A model generated the notes under the pieces. It did not search any database. It worked only from the letters and a program-made list of their open reading frames with translations, and had not been told where the DNA came from. From Actinomyces sp. oral taxon 897 (GTDB lineage: Bacteria; Actinomycetota; Actinomycetes; Actinomycetales; Actinomycetaceae): a stretch of DNA of 64,000 nucleotides. A program made the position numbers and the translations under genes. Below, piece after piece: positions 1-7,493 of this stretch (positions are counted from its first letter, which is position 1; the number at the start of each line of letters is the position of its first letter). The DNA lies in the NCBI RefSeq assembly GCF_002999235.1, contig NZ_CP027236.1, positions 1,302,001-1,366,000 on the forward strand. The letters are read 5' to 3'.

Positions 1-88
1 GAGCGAGCCGCCCGCGACACAGGGCCCGCGCCCAGGCCCGGCGCCGGCCGGGGCTGCGCGCCGCGGGGCGTCTGCGGCACAATCGGCC

Positions 89-1327
89 GTGACAGCAGCC
101 CGTACCGACCCTGCGGAGGCGTTCGTGGAACACGCCGCGCCCTTGGCGCCCTCGGTCATTGCCGACGACCGCCTGCGCCCTCTCAGCCGGGCCGAGCTGG
201 AGCGCTACCGTCGCAACGCCCTGGTACCCCAGGTGGGGGTGACCGGCCAGCAGCGCGTCCGCGCCGCCCGCGTCCTGCTCGTAGGCGCCGGGGGCCTGGG
301 CTCCCCGGCGGCCCTGTACCTGGCGGCCGCGGGCACGGGCACCCTGGGGGTCGTGGACGACGACGTCGTGGACGTGTCCAACCTGCAGCGCCAGGTCGTC
401 CACACCACCGCCGCGGTGGGCGCCCCCAAGGCGGACTCCGCGGCCGCGGCGGTCCGGGCCCTCAACCCGGACGTGGAGGTCGTTATCCACCGCGAGCGCC
501 TCACGGCCGCCAACGCCCTGGGGCTGCTGGAGGGCTGGGACGTGGTCGTCGACGGCTCGGACAACTTCCCCACCCGCTACCTGGTCAACGACGCCTGCGT
601 CATGCTGGGGCTGCCGCTGGTCCACGGGGCGGTGCTGGGCGTCAACGGGCAGGTCGGGGTGTTCGACGCCGCCCGCGGCCCCTGCTACCGCTGCCTGCAC
701 CCGGCTCCCCCGCCGCCCGGCTCGGTGCCCTCCTGCGCCCAGGCCGGGGTGCTGGGGGTGCTGCCGGGGGTCGTCGGCTCCATGCAGGCGGCCGAGGCCC
801 TCAAGCTCGTTATCGGCGGCGCACGGCCGCTCATCGGCCGCCTGGTGATGCTCGACGTCTGGGGCGGGAGCGTGCGTGAGCTCACCGTCTCGCGCAACCC
901 GGCCTGCCCGGTGTGCGGGGAGCACCCGAGCATCACGACCCTGGCCGACGCCCCGGGGGCCGGCTCCTGCGCCACCGCCCCGGGCCGGCGGGCGGGCTCT
1001 ACGGGCGCCACGTCGGCACCGGGTACCGGGGTGGCGTTAGTGACGCCCGCGCGCTTAAAGGAGCTGCTAGAGGCCCCTGAGCCCCCGGCGCTGCTGGACG
1101 TGCGCGAGGAGGTGGAGGTGGCCCTGGACCCGTTCCCCGGCGCGCGGAACATCCCCCTGGGGCAGGTGGTGGACCGCGCGGGCGAGCTGGACGCGGGCCG
1201 GACCACGGTGGTCGTGTGCGCCTCCGGTCTCCGCTCGGCCCAGGCCGTCCAGGCCCTGCGGGAGGCGGGGTACCCCGGGGAGCTCCTCAGCCTGGCAGGC
1301 GGGGCCCGCGCCTACCAGCCCGCCTGA
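89..1327 (+). CDS. moeB: MoeB/ThiF-type adenylyltransferase fused to a rhodanese domain
   Basis: An E1-like enzyme that adenylates the C-terminal glycine of a sulfur-carrier protein (MoaD or ThiS type), with a rhodanese domain that can supply sulfur. The protein is 412 aa. The nucleotide-binding GAGGLG is at residues 66-71, followed by the DDDVVDVSNLQRQ stretch. Two zinc-ribbon pairs are seen (C199/C202 and C273/C276), and the catalytic-type cysteine is C216 in SCAQAGVLG. A Thr/Gly/Ala-rich linker (about 288-315) leads to the rhodanese domain, with active-site CASGLR at C377. The start is GTG with no clear ribosome site; CACAAT at 78-83 fits a -10 element of a leaderless transcript. No other molybdopterin or thiamine gene is adjacent, so the carrier partner cannot be named. 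The family assignment is sure; MoeB rather than ThiF is the likelier role because the rhodanese fusion is usual there. Confidence 0.9.
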   Translation: MTAARTDPAEAFVEHAAPLAPSVIADDRLRPLSRAELERYRRNALVPQVGVTGQQRVRAARVLLVGAGGLGSPAALYLAAAGTGTLGVVDDDVVDVSNLQRQVVHTTAAVGAPKADSAAAAVRALNPDVEVVIHRERLTAANALGLLEGWDVVVDGSDNFPTRYLVNDACVMLGLPLVHGAVLGVNGQVGVFDAARGPCYRCLHPAPPPPGSVPSCAQAGVLGVLPGVVGSMQAAEALKLVIGGARPLIGRLVMLDVWGGSVRELTVSRNPACPVCGEHPSITTLADAPGAGSCATAPGRRAGSTGATSAPGTGVALVTPARLKELLEAPEPPALLDVREEVEVALDPFPGARNIPLGQVVDRAGELDAGRTTVVVCASGLRSAQAVQALREAGYPGELLSLAGGARAYQPA

Positions 1328-1653
1328 GCGCGCCTGGCCTGGGGCAGGGCGACGTCGAGGGCGGCGGGTACCTGAGCCCGCCCGGGACAGCCTGCCCGCC
1401 CGGGACCGCCCGGGCGCGCCTACCTCTGAGCCCGCCCGGGACTGCGGGAACCGTGAAACCTGCCTCTACCTGGTCTTATACCTGACCGCACGGTGTGAGC
1501 TACTACCTATAACGGGCCCCGCGTTCATAGTACGTACCTATGGCGTCCTGTACGAGCAGCTGCTAGCCTGCCCGTGTCCAGGTCGTTATTCACGGCTCCT
1601 ACCGGATTATCCCCTGGCTCCCCAGTACACCTGTTGAACACCGAGGAATGCCC
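1328..1653. other. Intergenic region with repeats and a likely promoter for the surface-protein gene
   Basis: No gene is seen. The first half holds three copies of a GCCCGCCCGGGAC-like word (about 1376-1455). The second half is markedly less GC-rich, as expected of a promoter region, and contains the near-palindrome CATAGTACGTACCTATG at 1526-1542 and a TATAAC at 1508-1513. A GAGGA ribosome-binding site lies at 1643-1647. No promoter pair with good spacing is convincing. Confidence 0.4.
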
Positions 1654-3147
1654 ATGTCACTCCCCGCCCACGGCGCCCGCTGGCGCGCACAGGCCCTGAC
1701 GTCCCTGGTCCTGGGACTGCTCCTGGCCCTGGTCAGCGCCACCACCGCCCAGGCCCTCACCCTCCCGGCCTCCCCGCCGCCCGGCGGCCACGCCGAGATC
1801 ACCTCCTCCGGCCCCCTGACCAGTATCGCGATCGGCAGGACCCTCAACGCGAGCGTCTACCACACCGGCGACTCCAGCAGCCAGTGGTACGGCGACTACG
1901 CCAGCGGCACCTACGTGTTCGCCGACGGCAGGCTCTACAGGCCCACCGACACGCCGGCGTCGGGCTACTACGACTCGACCACGACGGCCTACACCCCGGT
2001 GTCACAGGAGGGGCCGACCGGCAGCGGGACCGCCGCCGACCCCTTCAAGGTCACCACCACCGTGGCCCTGGGGAGCACCGGCCTGACCCTGACCCAGGTG
2101 GACACCTACGTCACCGGCCGGGAGTCCTACAACACGTCGGTCATCCTGAGCTCCACCGGCGCCACCCCCATCGACGTGCGCGTCTACCGGGCCGGGGACT
2201 GCTACCTCCAGGACAGCGACTACGGCACCGGCACCGTGCTGGACGGCGTCGCCCCCACCTGCATGGCCAAGCCGAACTCGCCCAACCCCAACCGGTACAT
2301 CAGCCTCTACCCGGGCAGCGCCAGCTCGACCTACCTCGAGGCCTACTACGGCGACGTCTGGCGGGCCGTGGCCTCCGGGCAGCCCCTGAACAACACCACC
2401 GTCAGCCACGACCACGACAACGGCATCGCCATCGCCTGGCCGGTCACGGTGCCCGCCGGCGGCTCCGTCAACGTGAGCAACGTCAACGTCTTCTCCCCTG
2501 AGGGGGTCCGCCCCCTGTCCACCGCCGCCACCGCCGACGCCGACCAGAGCGAGGCGGGCGCCCAGAACGGCTACACCGTGACCGTCACCAACCCCAACAC
2601 CTCACCGGTGGCCCTGTCACAGGTGAGTGTGGAGCTGCCGGACGGCTTCTCCTACGTGCCCGGCACCACCACCGGGGCCACCACCACCGACCCTGTGGTC
2701 AGCGGCCAGAAGCTGACCTGGTCCGACCTGACCGCCCCCGCCTCGGGCTCGGTGAGCCTGGCCCTGAAGGTGAAGGTCTCCGACACGCCAGGCACCTACA
2801 CCATTGACGTCACCGGGGAGTCGGCCACCGCCACCGTGCTGGAGGGGGTCGACCAGGCGCCCATTACCGTCACGGCCACTGGCCCCGTGGTCCCTCCGGC
2901 CCCCGGCCCGGCGCCGGCACCCGAGCCTGAGCCCGCCCCGGCCCCGGCGCCCGAGCCAGCACCCGAGCCTGAGCCGGCCCCGGCCCCGGCCCCGGCCCCG
3001 GCGCCCGAGCCCTCCGCCTCGCCGAGCCCCTCGGCCTCCCAGCCCCTGGCCAAGACGGGTACCTCCCTGACGGCGCTCGTCCCGGCCGCCTGCGGCCTCG
3101 TGCTCGGCGCCGGTCTCCTGGTCGCCCGCCGCCGTCGGCACGGCTGA
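1654..3147 (+). CDS. Secreted cell-wall-anchored surface protein (LAKTG sorting signal)
   Basis: A 497-aa exported protein. An N-terminal signal peptide (about residues 1-32) has a hydrophobic core and an Ala-x-Ala-type end (TTAQA). The large extracellular region has no domain I can name up to about residue 290. A DUF11-like beta-sandwich follows (about 291-400; YTVTVTNPN, LPDGFSYVPG). Next comes a Pro/Glu/Ala wall-spanning stretch of repeated PAPEPEP units, and a C-terminal sorting signal: LAKTG at 465-469, a hydrophobic helix and RRRRHG. LAxTG is the motif preferred by class E sortases of high-GC Gram-positives, so covalent wall anchoring by such an enzyme is inferred. I chose ATG 1654 over ATG 1648 because GAGGA at 1643-1647 is then 6 nt upstream. 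It is probably monocistronic, closed by the hairpin downstream. Ligand unknown. Confidence 0.82.
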   Translation: MSLPAHGARWRAQALTSLVLGLLLALVSATTAQALTLPASPPPGGHAEITSSGPLTSIAIGRTLNASVYHTGDSSSQWYGDYASGTYVFADGRLYRPTDTPASGYYDSTTTAYTPVSQEGPTGSGTAADPFKVTTTVALGSTGLTLTQVDTYVTGRESYNTSVILSSTGATPIDVRVYRAGDCYLQDSDYGTGTVLDGVAPTCMAKPNSPNPNRYISLYPGSASSTYLEAYYGDVWRAVASGQPLNNTTVSHDHDNGIAIAWPVTVPAGGSVNVSNVNVFSPEGVRPLSTAATADADQSEAGAQNGYTVTVTNPNTSPVALSQVSVELPDGFSYVPGTTTGATTTDPVVSGQKLTWSDLTAPASGSVSLALKVKVSDTPGTYTIDVTGESATATVLEGVDQAPITVTATGPVVPPAPGPAPAPEPEPAPAPAPEPAPEPEPAPAPAPAPAPEPSASPSPSASQPLAKTGTSLTALVPAACGLVLGAGLLVARRRRHG

Positions 3148-3159
3148 GTCCCTGACACC

Positions 3160-3190
3160 TGACGGGCGCCCCTTCCAGGGGCGCCCGTCA
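3160..3190. terminator. Bidirectional hairpin terminator
   Basis: A perfect 13-bp stem (TGACGGGCGCCCC paired with GGGGCGCCCGTCA) closes a 5-nt TTCCA loop between the surface-protein gene and the convergent permease remnant. No long T run follows, which is common for GC-rich terminators. Confidence 0.75.
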
Positions 3191-3224
3191 GCCCGTTGCG
3201 GGCCCAGGTAAGCGCGCCACGGAC

Positions 3225-3881
3225 TCAGGGGCGCCCGGAGGAGACCACCAGCAGCCAGACGAGGTAGAGGCCGCCCAGCGCGGCGGACAGCAGCCCCACC
3301 GGGATCTGGAAGGGGGCGAGCAGGCGCTGGGCCAGCAGGTCGGCCCCCACCAGGACCAGGGACCCCATGGCCGCCGAGGCCACCAGGGCGACCACGGCGG
3401 CCGTGGCCGAGCCCCCCAGGATCGTGCCCGTGGCTACCTGGAGGGTGGTCGAGGTGGCGCTCAGCAGGATCACCACCAGCCCCCCGGTGGAGGCGCCGGT
3501 GGTGAAGCCGACAATGTCGGGGCTGCCCAGGGGGTTGCGCGACAGGCTCTGGAAGACCGCGCCCGACAGGGCCAGCATCGCCCCCACCAGCGCGGCCGCG
3601 AGCGTGCGCGGAAGACGCTGGCCGAGCACGATAAAGCGGTCCAGGTCGCTCCCCTGCCCGCCCAGGGTGCGCAGGGCGCCGCCCGCGGAGATCTCGTAGG
3701 CCCCGGTCAGTACCGTGACCACCATGAGCACCACGGTGGCCGCGACCAGCAGGCAGGTGACCACCAGGGTGCGACGGTGGAGCAGGAGGGAGCGTCCGCC
3801 CCCCAGGGACAGGGGCCGCTGTGAGGCCGGCGGGCCCAGGCGGCCGGCGACCGGGCGCGCACTCCCGCGCCTTAGGCTCAT
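3225..3881 (-). pseudogene. FecCD-type siderophore permease with a large internal deletion
   Basis: The frame is open for 218 aa, but members of the iron-siderophore permease family (FepD/FepG/FecCD) are normally about 330-350 aa. The N-terminal half is recognisable (first membrane helix, RLPRTLAAALVGA, RNPLGSPDIVGF). The chain then jumps from the fourth or fifth helix straight to the family's C-terminal block (LVGADLLAQRLLAP, FQIPVG), so roughly 110-120 central residues are missing in frame. The ATG at 3881 overlaps the stop of the upstream permease remnant (ATGA), the usual operon coupling. With the neighbouring permease and binding protein also broken, this is almost certainly non-functional. 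Confidence 0.75.
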
Positions 3882-4272
3882 AGCACGCCCCTTCCCGAGC
3901 GCCAGATGACCGCGGCCAGCAGGACCGGCCCGCCGATAAAGGCGGTGACCACCCCGGCCTCCATCTCGCCGGGGCGGATGATCACCCGCCCGACGACGTC
4001 GGCCACCAGCAGCAGGACCGGCCCGGCGATGAGGGAGACGGCCAGCAGGCGTCTGTGGTCGGCGCCGAGGGTCAGGCGCAGCACCTGGGGCACCACCAGT
4101 CCGACGAAGGAGATGGGGCCGACGGCGGCCGTGGAGGCACCGCACAGCAGCGTGATGGAGACCAGGACGAGGAGGCGCGCACGTGCCGGGCTGACCCCCA
4201 GGGCCCTGGCCTGCTCCTCCCCCAGGGCCAGGGCGTTGAGGGTGAGTCCGCAGGCCAGGGACAGCAGCAGGC
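3878..4272 (-). pseudogene. FecCD-type siderophore permease, C-terminal fragment
   Basis: Only the last 125-130 residues of a second FecCD permease remain: GLLLSLACGLTLNALALGEE, ARALGVSP, GPISFVGLVVPQVLR, ADHRRLL, and the end GRGVL. Homology stops abruptly near 4270. On the other side, on the opposite strand, lies the C-terminus of a siderophore-binding protein. The simplest reading is that this permease and the binding protein were once divergently transcribed, and that one deletion removed the shared promoter region and the 5' ends of both genes. No start codon belongs to this fragment. Confidence 0.78.
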
Positions 4273-4465
4273 CGACGCCGACTGGCTCCTGTACGCCGTC
4301 CAGGGCGGCAAGGAGGAGGAGCTGACCTCCATGGACCTGTGGCCCGCCCTCAAGGCCGTCTCCAACCAGCACGCGGTGGCGGTTGACGACGACCCCTTCT
4401 TCCTCAACGCGGGCCCGACGGCGGCGCGCACCGTGCTCACCAAGGTCTCCGAGACGGTGAGGTAG
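4268..4465 (+). pseudogene. Siderophore ABC substrate-binding protein, C-terminal fragment
   Basis: About 65 residues match the end of a FepB/FhuD-like periplasmic-binding lipoprotein: ADADWLLYAVQGG, then LWPALKAVSNQHAVAVDDD and a GPTAARTVL helix before the TAG stop. In this family the last lobe has just this layout (target protein, 'AVxxGxVYxVDD', then the closing helix). The signal peptide, lipobox and N-terminal lobe are absent. The stop is directly followed by the GTG of the ATPase gene, so the two were presumably translationally coupled. Confidence 0.72.
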
Positions 4466-5383
4466 GTGGCCGCGCCCCCCACCCCGTCCCCGCACGCCAG
4501 CGGCACCCCGGGCCTGGACGCTGGCACCACCCTGTCCCCGCACGCCAGCGGCACCCCGGGCCTGGGCGTGCGGGGCGTCCGCCTGTCCTACCACCCGGCC
4601 CACCCCGTCATCGAGGACCTGACCACGGCGGTCACGCCGGGGGCGGTGACCATGATCGTGGGCCCCAACGCCTGCGGGAAGTCCACGCTGCTGCGCGCCC
4701 TGAGCCGGGTCATCTCCCCGGACGCGGGGCAGGTGGTCCTCGACGGCCGGGACATCGCCACCCTGGCCCCCAAGCAGCTGGCCCGGCGCGTGGGGCTGCT
4801 GGCCCAGTCCTCGATCGCCCCCGCCGGCATTACGGTGCACGAGCTGGTGGCGCGCGGGCGCTACCCCCACCAGTCGATCCTGCACCAGTGGTCCGCCGCC
4901 GACGACGAGGCGGTCAGCGAGGCCATGGAGCGCACCCACGTGGACGTCCTGGCCGCCCGTCGCGTCTCCTCCCTGTCCGGCGGGCAGCGTCAGCGGGTGT
5001 GGGTGGCCATGGCCCTGGCCCAGCGCACCGACGTCCTCCTGCTGGACGAGCCCACCACCTACCTGGACCTGGCCCACCAGGTCGACGTCCTGGAGCTGTG
5101 CCGCGAGCTGAACGCCGAGCTGGGCACGACGATCGTGGCCGTGCTCCACGACCTGAACCAGGCCTGCCGGTACGGTGACGAGGTCATTGCCATGCGTGCG
5201 GGCGCCATCGTGGCCCACGGCGCCCCGAGCGAGGTGGTCACCGCCCAGGTGGTGGAGGAGGTGTTCGGCCTGCCGGTCCAGGTCATCTCCGACCCCCTGA
5301 CCGGCACGCCCCTGGTGCTCCCGCTGCCGCGCCCGCACCTAAGCCGCCGTGGAAGTACCTTAGTCACTGGCGACGTACCTTAG
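4466..5383 (+). CDS. Iron-siderophore ABC transporter ATP-binding protein
   Basis: A 305-aa ATPase of the FepC/FecE family that would power ferric-siderophore import with two FecCD permeases. The Walker A motif is GPNACGKST (66-74), the signature LSGGQ (170-174), Walker B VLLLDEP (190-196), and the H-loop lies in VAVLHDLNQ. All catalytic residues look intact. The first 33 residues hold a duplicated SPHASGTPGL segment (a direct repeat in the DNA at about 4488 and 4536) that is not part of the ATPase fold; a start near VRGVRLSY is possible but no better start is visible. The last residues, DVP-stop, are encoded by a unit of the 20-bp repeat array. Its permease and binding-protein partners here are broken, so it is either orphaned or works with permeases encoded elsewhere. 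Confidence 0.88.
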   Translation: MAAPPTPSPHASGTPGLDAGTTLSPHASGTPGLGVRGVRLSYHPAHPVIEDLTTAVTPGAVTMIVGPNACGKSTLLRALSRVISPDAGQVVLDGRDIATLAPKQLARRVGLLAQSSIAPAGITVHELVARGRYPHQSILHQWSAADDEAVSEAMERTHVDVLAARRVSSLSGGQRQRVWVAMALAQRTDVLLLDEPTTYLDLAHQVDVLELCRELNAELGTTIVAVLHDLNQACRYGDEVIAMRAGAIVAHGAPSEVVTAQVVEEVFGLPVQVISDPLTGTPLVLPLPRPHLSRRGSTLVTGDVP

Positions 5384-5516
5384 CTGACGGCAACGTACCT
5401 TAGCTGACGGCGACGTACCCTAGTCATACGTCCCCGCCGACTAAGGTACGTCCGCGATCCCTAGGGTACGTCCCGGATCCCTAGGGTACGTCCCGGATCC
5501 CTAGGGTACGTCCGCG
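5351..5516. repeat. Mirrored array of a 20-bp repeat (family A, copy 1)
   Basis: Four forward units with core CGTACC(T/C)TAG start at 5354, 5374, 5394 and 5414 (the first begins with A). Four inverted units (GGTACG) follow at 5445, 5465, 5485 and 5505, with a degenerate CATACG at 5425. Every unit lies on an exact 20-bp grid. The central pair can fold into a 14-bp stem with one mismatch. The array sits between two convergent genes, and its GACGTACC(T/C)TAG supplies the final Asp-Val-Pro-stop of both. Likely a bidirectional terminator or a phased protein-binding array. Confidence 0.8.
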
Positions 5517-6421
5517 GCGGGCGGCACGAGCTGGCTCCCCACGACGTCGGCCAGGGAGGGGAAGCGCCCGGTGGCGGCGAAGTCCTGGGAGCGGGCCCAG
5601 TCGGCCAGTGCGGCCAGGCGCTCGTGGGCGTCCGTCCCCGCCTGGGGGCCGTAGACGGTCACGCCCGTGCCCGGCACGCCCGGGAGGGTGAGCACGTCGT
5701 AGGTCAGAGGCAGGTCCCCGACGGCCGGGTGGTGGTAGGTCTTGGTCCCGCTGCGGTGCTCGTGGACGTCGTGGCGCCCCCAGGCGGTACGGAAGTCCTC
5801 GGAGTCCTCGGTGAGCTCGGCGACGACAGCGGCCAGGGCCGGGTCGGCGGGGTGACGGGCGGACTCCATGCGCAGCATGGCGGCGATAATCACCTGGGCC
5901 CGGTCACGGCGCCCCCCGTAGAACTCCGGGGCGGCCGCCCCGGTGAAGGCGAAGCGGGCCAGGTTCGGGGTCCGGCCGGGGTACTCCTGGTACACGGCGT
6001 CGTACAGGGCACGTCCCAGGAGGTTCGCGCCGATAATGTCCTGCGCGGCGGTGGTCGCCAGCGCCGGGGCCGCGACGTGGGCCAGGACCGCCCGCAGGGA
6101 GGGCGCCGGATCCCGGGGCTCCGGGGTGTCCTGGCCCCCGTGGGCCAGGGCGAACAGGTAGGCGCGCTCGACGTCGTCCAGGCGCAGGGCCCGGGCCAGG
6201 GCGTTGAGGACGGAGTCGGAGGCGCCCCGGATGCGGCCGCGCTCCAGGCGCGTGTAGTAGTCCGGGTTCACCCCCGCCAGCGCGGCCACCTCCTGGCGGC
6301 GCAGGCCCGGGACGCGCCGGTCCTCCCCGAGGTCGGGCAGCCCGACGTCCCGGGGCGTCAGCCGGGCCCGCCGGGAGGTCAGGAAGCCGGAGACGACGGC
6401 GCGCTGCGGGTCGGTGGGCAT
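5501..6421 (-). CDS. Helix-turn-helix regulator with MmyB-like ligand-binding domain
   Basis: A 306-aa transcription regulator. The N-terminal XRE-type helix-turn-helix is seen at about residues 30-70 (LRRQEVAALAGVNPDYYTRL, then ERGR). The rest fits the MmyB-like ligand-binding fold of actinobacterial regulators, with 'FALAH' near 90 and the aromatic-rich core (YEYPGRTPNLARFAF-like) near 145-160. Such regulators usually sit divergent from the oxidoreductase they control, as here with the flavoprotein gene 350 bp away. The start is ATG at 6421. The C-terminal ADVP-stop comes from the repeat array. Confidence 0.85.
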   Translation of the reverse strand: MPTDPQRAVVSGFLTSRRARLTPRDVGLPDLGEDRRVPGLRRQEVAALAGVNPDYYTRLERGRIRGASDSVLNALARALRLDDVERAYLFALAHGGQDTPEPRDPAPSLRAVLAHVAAPALATTAAQDIIGANLLGRALYDAVYQEYPGRTPNLARFAFTGAAAPEFYGGRRDRAQVIIAAMLRMESARHPADPALAAVVAELTEDSEDFRTAWGRHDVHEHRSGTKTYHHPAVGDLPLTYDVLTLPGVPGTGVTVYGPQAGTDAHERLAALADWARSQDFAATGRFPSLADVVGSQLVPPAADVP

Positions 6422-6774
6422 GGTGTGAGGCTATCGCCCTACCCGGCCGAGATCCGCGAGCTGACACGGATTCGGCTGGCAGCGAGGGGGCTGGCAGGTA
6501 CCGGCGCGCCCGCCAGGCCCCGGCCCACCTGCCAGGCCCCAGCGCACCCGGCAGCCCCCAGCACGCCCGCCAGGCCCCGCCAGTACCCCCCTGCCCGCCA
6601 GGCCCCGGCCTGGATCCTGCTGGCCGGGGCGCTAGGCTCCCGGCGGAGGGCGCGCCCCGCCAGGCGCGCCACCGCCGTCGGACGCCCCGCCAGGTGCCCC
6701 AGACACCCCGCCGTCGGACGGCACATCGGCCTCAGGGACCGGCCCCACCCCACCACCTTAAGGAGATCAGAGAC
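6422..6774. other. Divergent intergenic region with C-rich repeats
   Basis: No gene is seen. It contains several imperfect copies of GCCCGCCAGGCCCCG (about 6500-6610) and a CCGCCGTCGGACG word twice (about 6673 and 6709). Promoters for the regulator and the flavoprotein must lie here, but I cannot place them. A strong ribosome site (AAGGAGAT, 6760-6767) precedes the flavoprotein gene. Confidence 0.4.
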
Positions 6775-7299
6775 ATGCAGACCCTCGTCATCGTCGTCCA
6801 TCCCCGCTTCAGGTCCTCGCGCGTCAACGCCGCCCTCGCCGCGGCCGCCGAGCGCACCCGGGACGTGACCGTGCGCTACCTCTACGACCTCTACCCCGAC
6901 GGCCGTATCGACGTCGCCGCCGAGCAGGCCGCCCTGGCGGCCGCTGACCGGATCGTGCTGCAGTTCCCCATGTACTGGTACTCCTCGCCCGCGCTGCTCA
7001 AGCAGTGGCAGGACGACGTCCTGACCTACGGCTGGGCCTACGGCTCCACCGGCAGGGCGCTGGCGGGCAAGGAGCTGCTCGTCGCCGTGTCCACCGGCGC
7101 GGACAGCTACGGCAGAGGGGACTCCTACTCCGTCAACGAGCTCCTGCTCCCCTTCCAGGCCACCGCGGACCTGTGCCACCTGACCTACCTGGAGCCCTTC
7201 GCCACCACCGGCGCCCTGTCGATCCCGGACGAGGCCCTGGCGGCGCGCGCCCGGGAGTACGCCAACGTCCTGACGGCCCCGCGCCCTGCGGCCCGGTGA
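6775..7299 (+). CDS. NAD(P)H-dependent flavoprotein oxidoreductase (flavodoxin-like fold)
   Basis: A 174-aa protein of the NAD(P)H quinone-dehydrogenase family (MdaB/KefF/NQO type), predicted to bind FMN or FAD and reduce quinones or similar electrophiles in the cytoplasm. It has the N-terminal TLVIVVHPRFRSSRVNAAL phosphate-binding region, the LQFPMYWYSSPALLKQWQDD motif (about 62-81, held over two stretches here) and VAVSTGADSYG near 103-113. Length and motifs are normal. The start is ATG at 6775 with AAGGAGAT 7 nt upstream. It is divergent from the MmyB-type regulator, which probably controls it. Confidence 0.87.
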   Translation: MQTLVIVVHPRFRSSRVNAALAAAAERTRDVTVRYLYDLYPDGRIDVAAEQAALAAADRIVLQFPMYWYSSPALLKQWQDDVLTYGWAYGSTGRALAGKELLVAVSTGADSYGRGDSYSVNELLLPFQATADLCHLTYLEPFATTGALSIPDEALAARAREYANVLTAPRPAAR

Positions 7300-7310
7300 G
7301 CGGACCCCGC

Positions 7311-7470
7311 GCCGGGGACGTGCTCTAGCCACCGGCGACGTACCCTGGCCGGCGAGAACGTACCCTGACCACCGGGAACGTACCTTAGCCATCGGGGACG
7401 TGCCTCAGAGGTACTCTAACGTACGTTACCGGCGGCTAAGGTACGTCACCGACGTCGCACATACGTCACC
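7311..7470. repeat. Mirrored array of a 20-bp repeat (family A, copy 2)
   Basis: Forward CGTACC-type cores lie at 7319 (degenerate), 7339, 7359, 7379 and 7399 (CGTGCC). Inverted GTACG cores follow at 7420, 7440 and 7460 (CATACG). The period is exactly 20 bp. The arrangement matches the array at 5351: forward half, then inverted half, lying between two convergent genes (flavoprotein and DUF559 protein). Confidence 0.75.
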
Positions 7471-7493
7471 GCACCGGGCACCCCGGTGGCCCC

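Noticed and set aside
5351..5516. CRISPR array
   Set aside because: The units repeat every 20 bp with no unique spacers, invert midway, and no cas gene is near.
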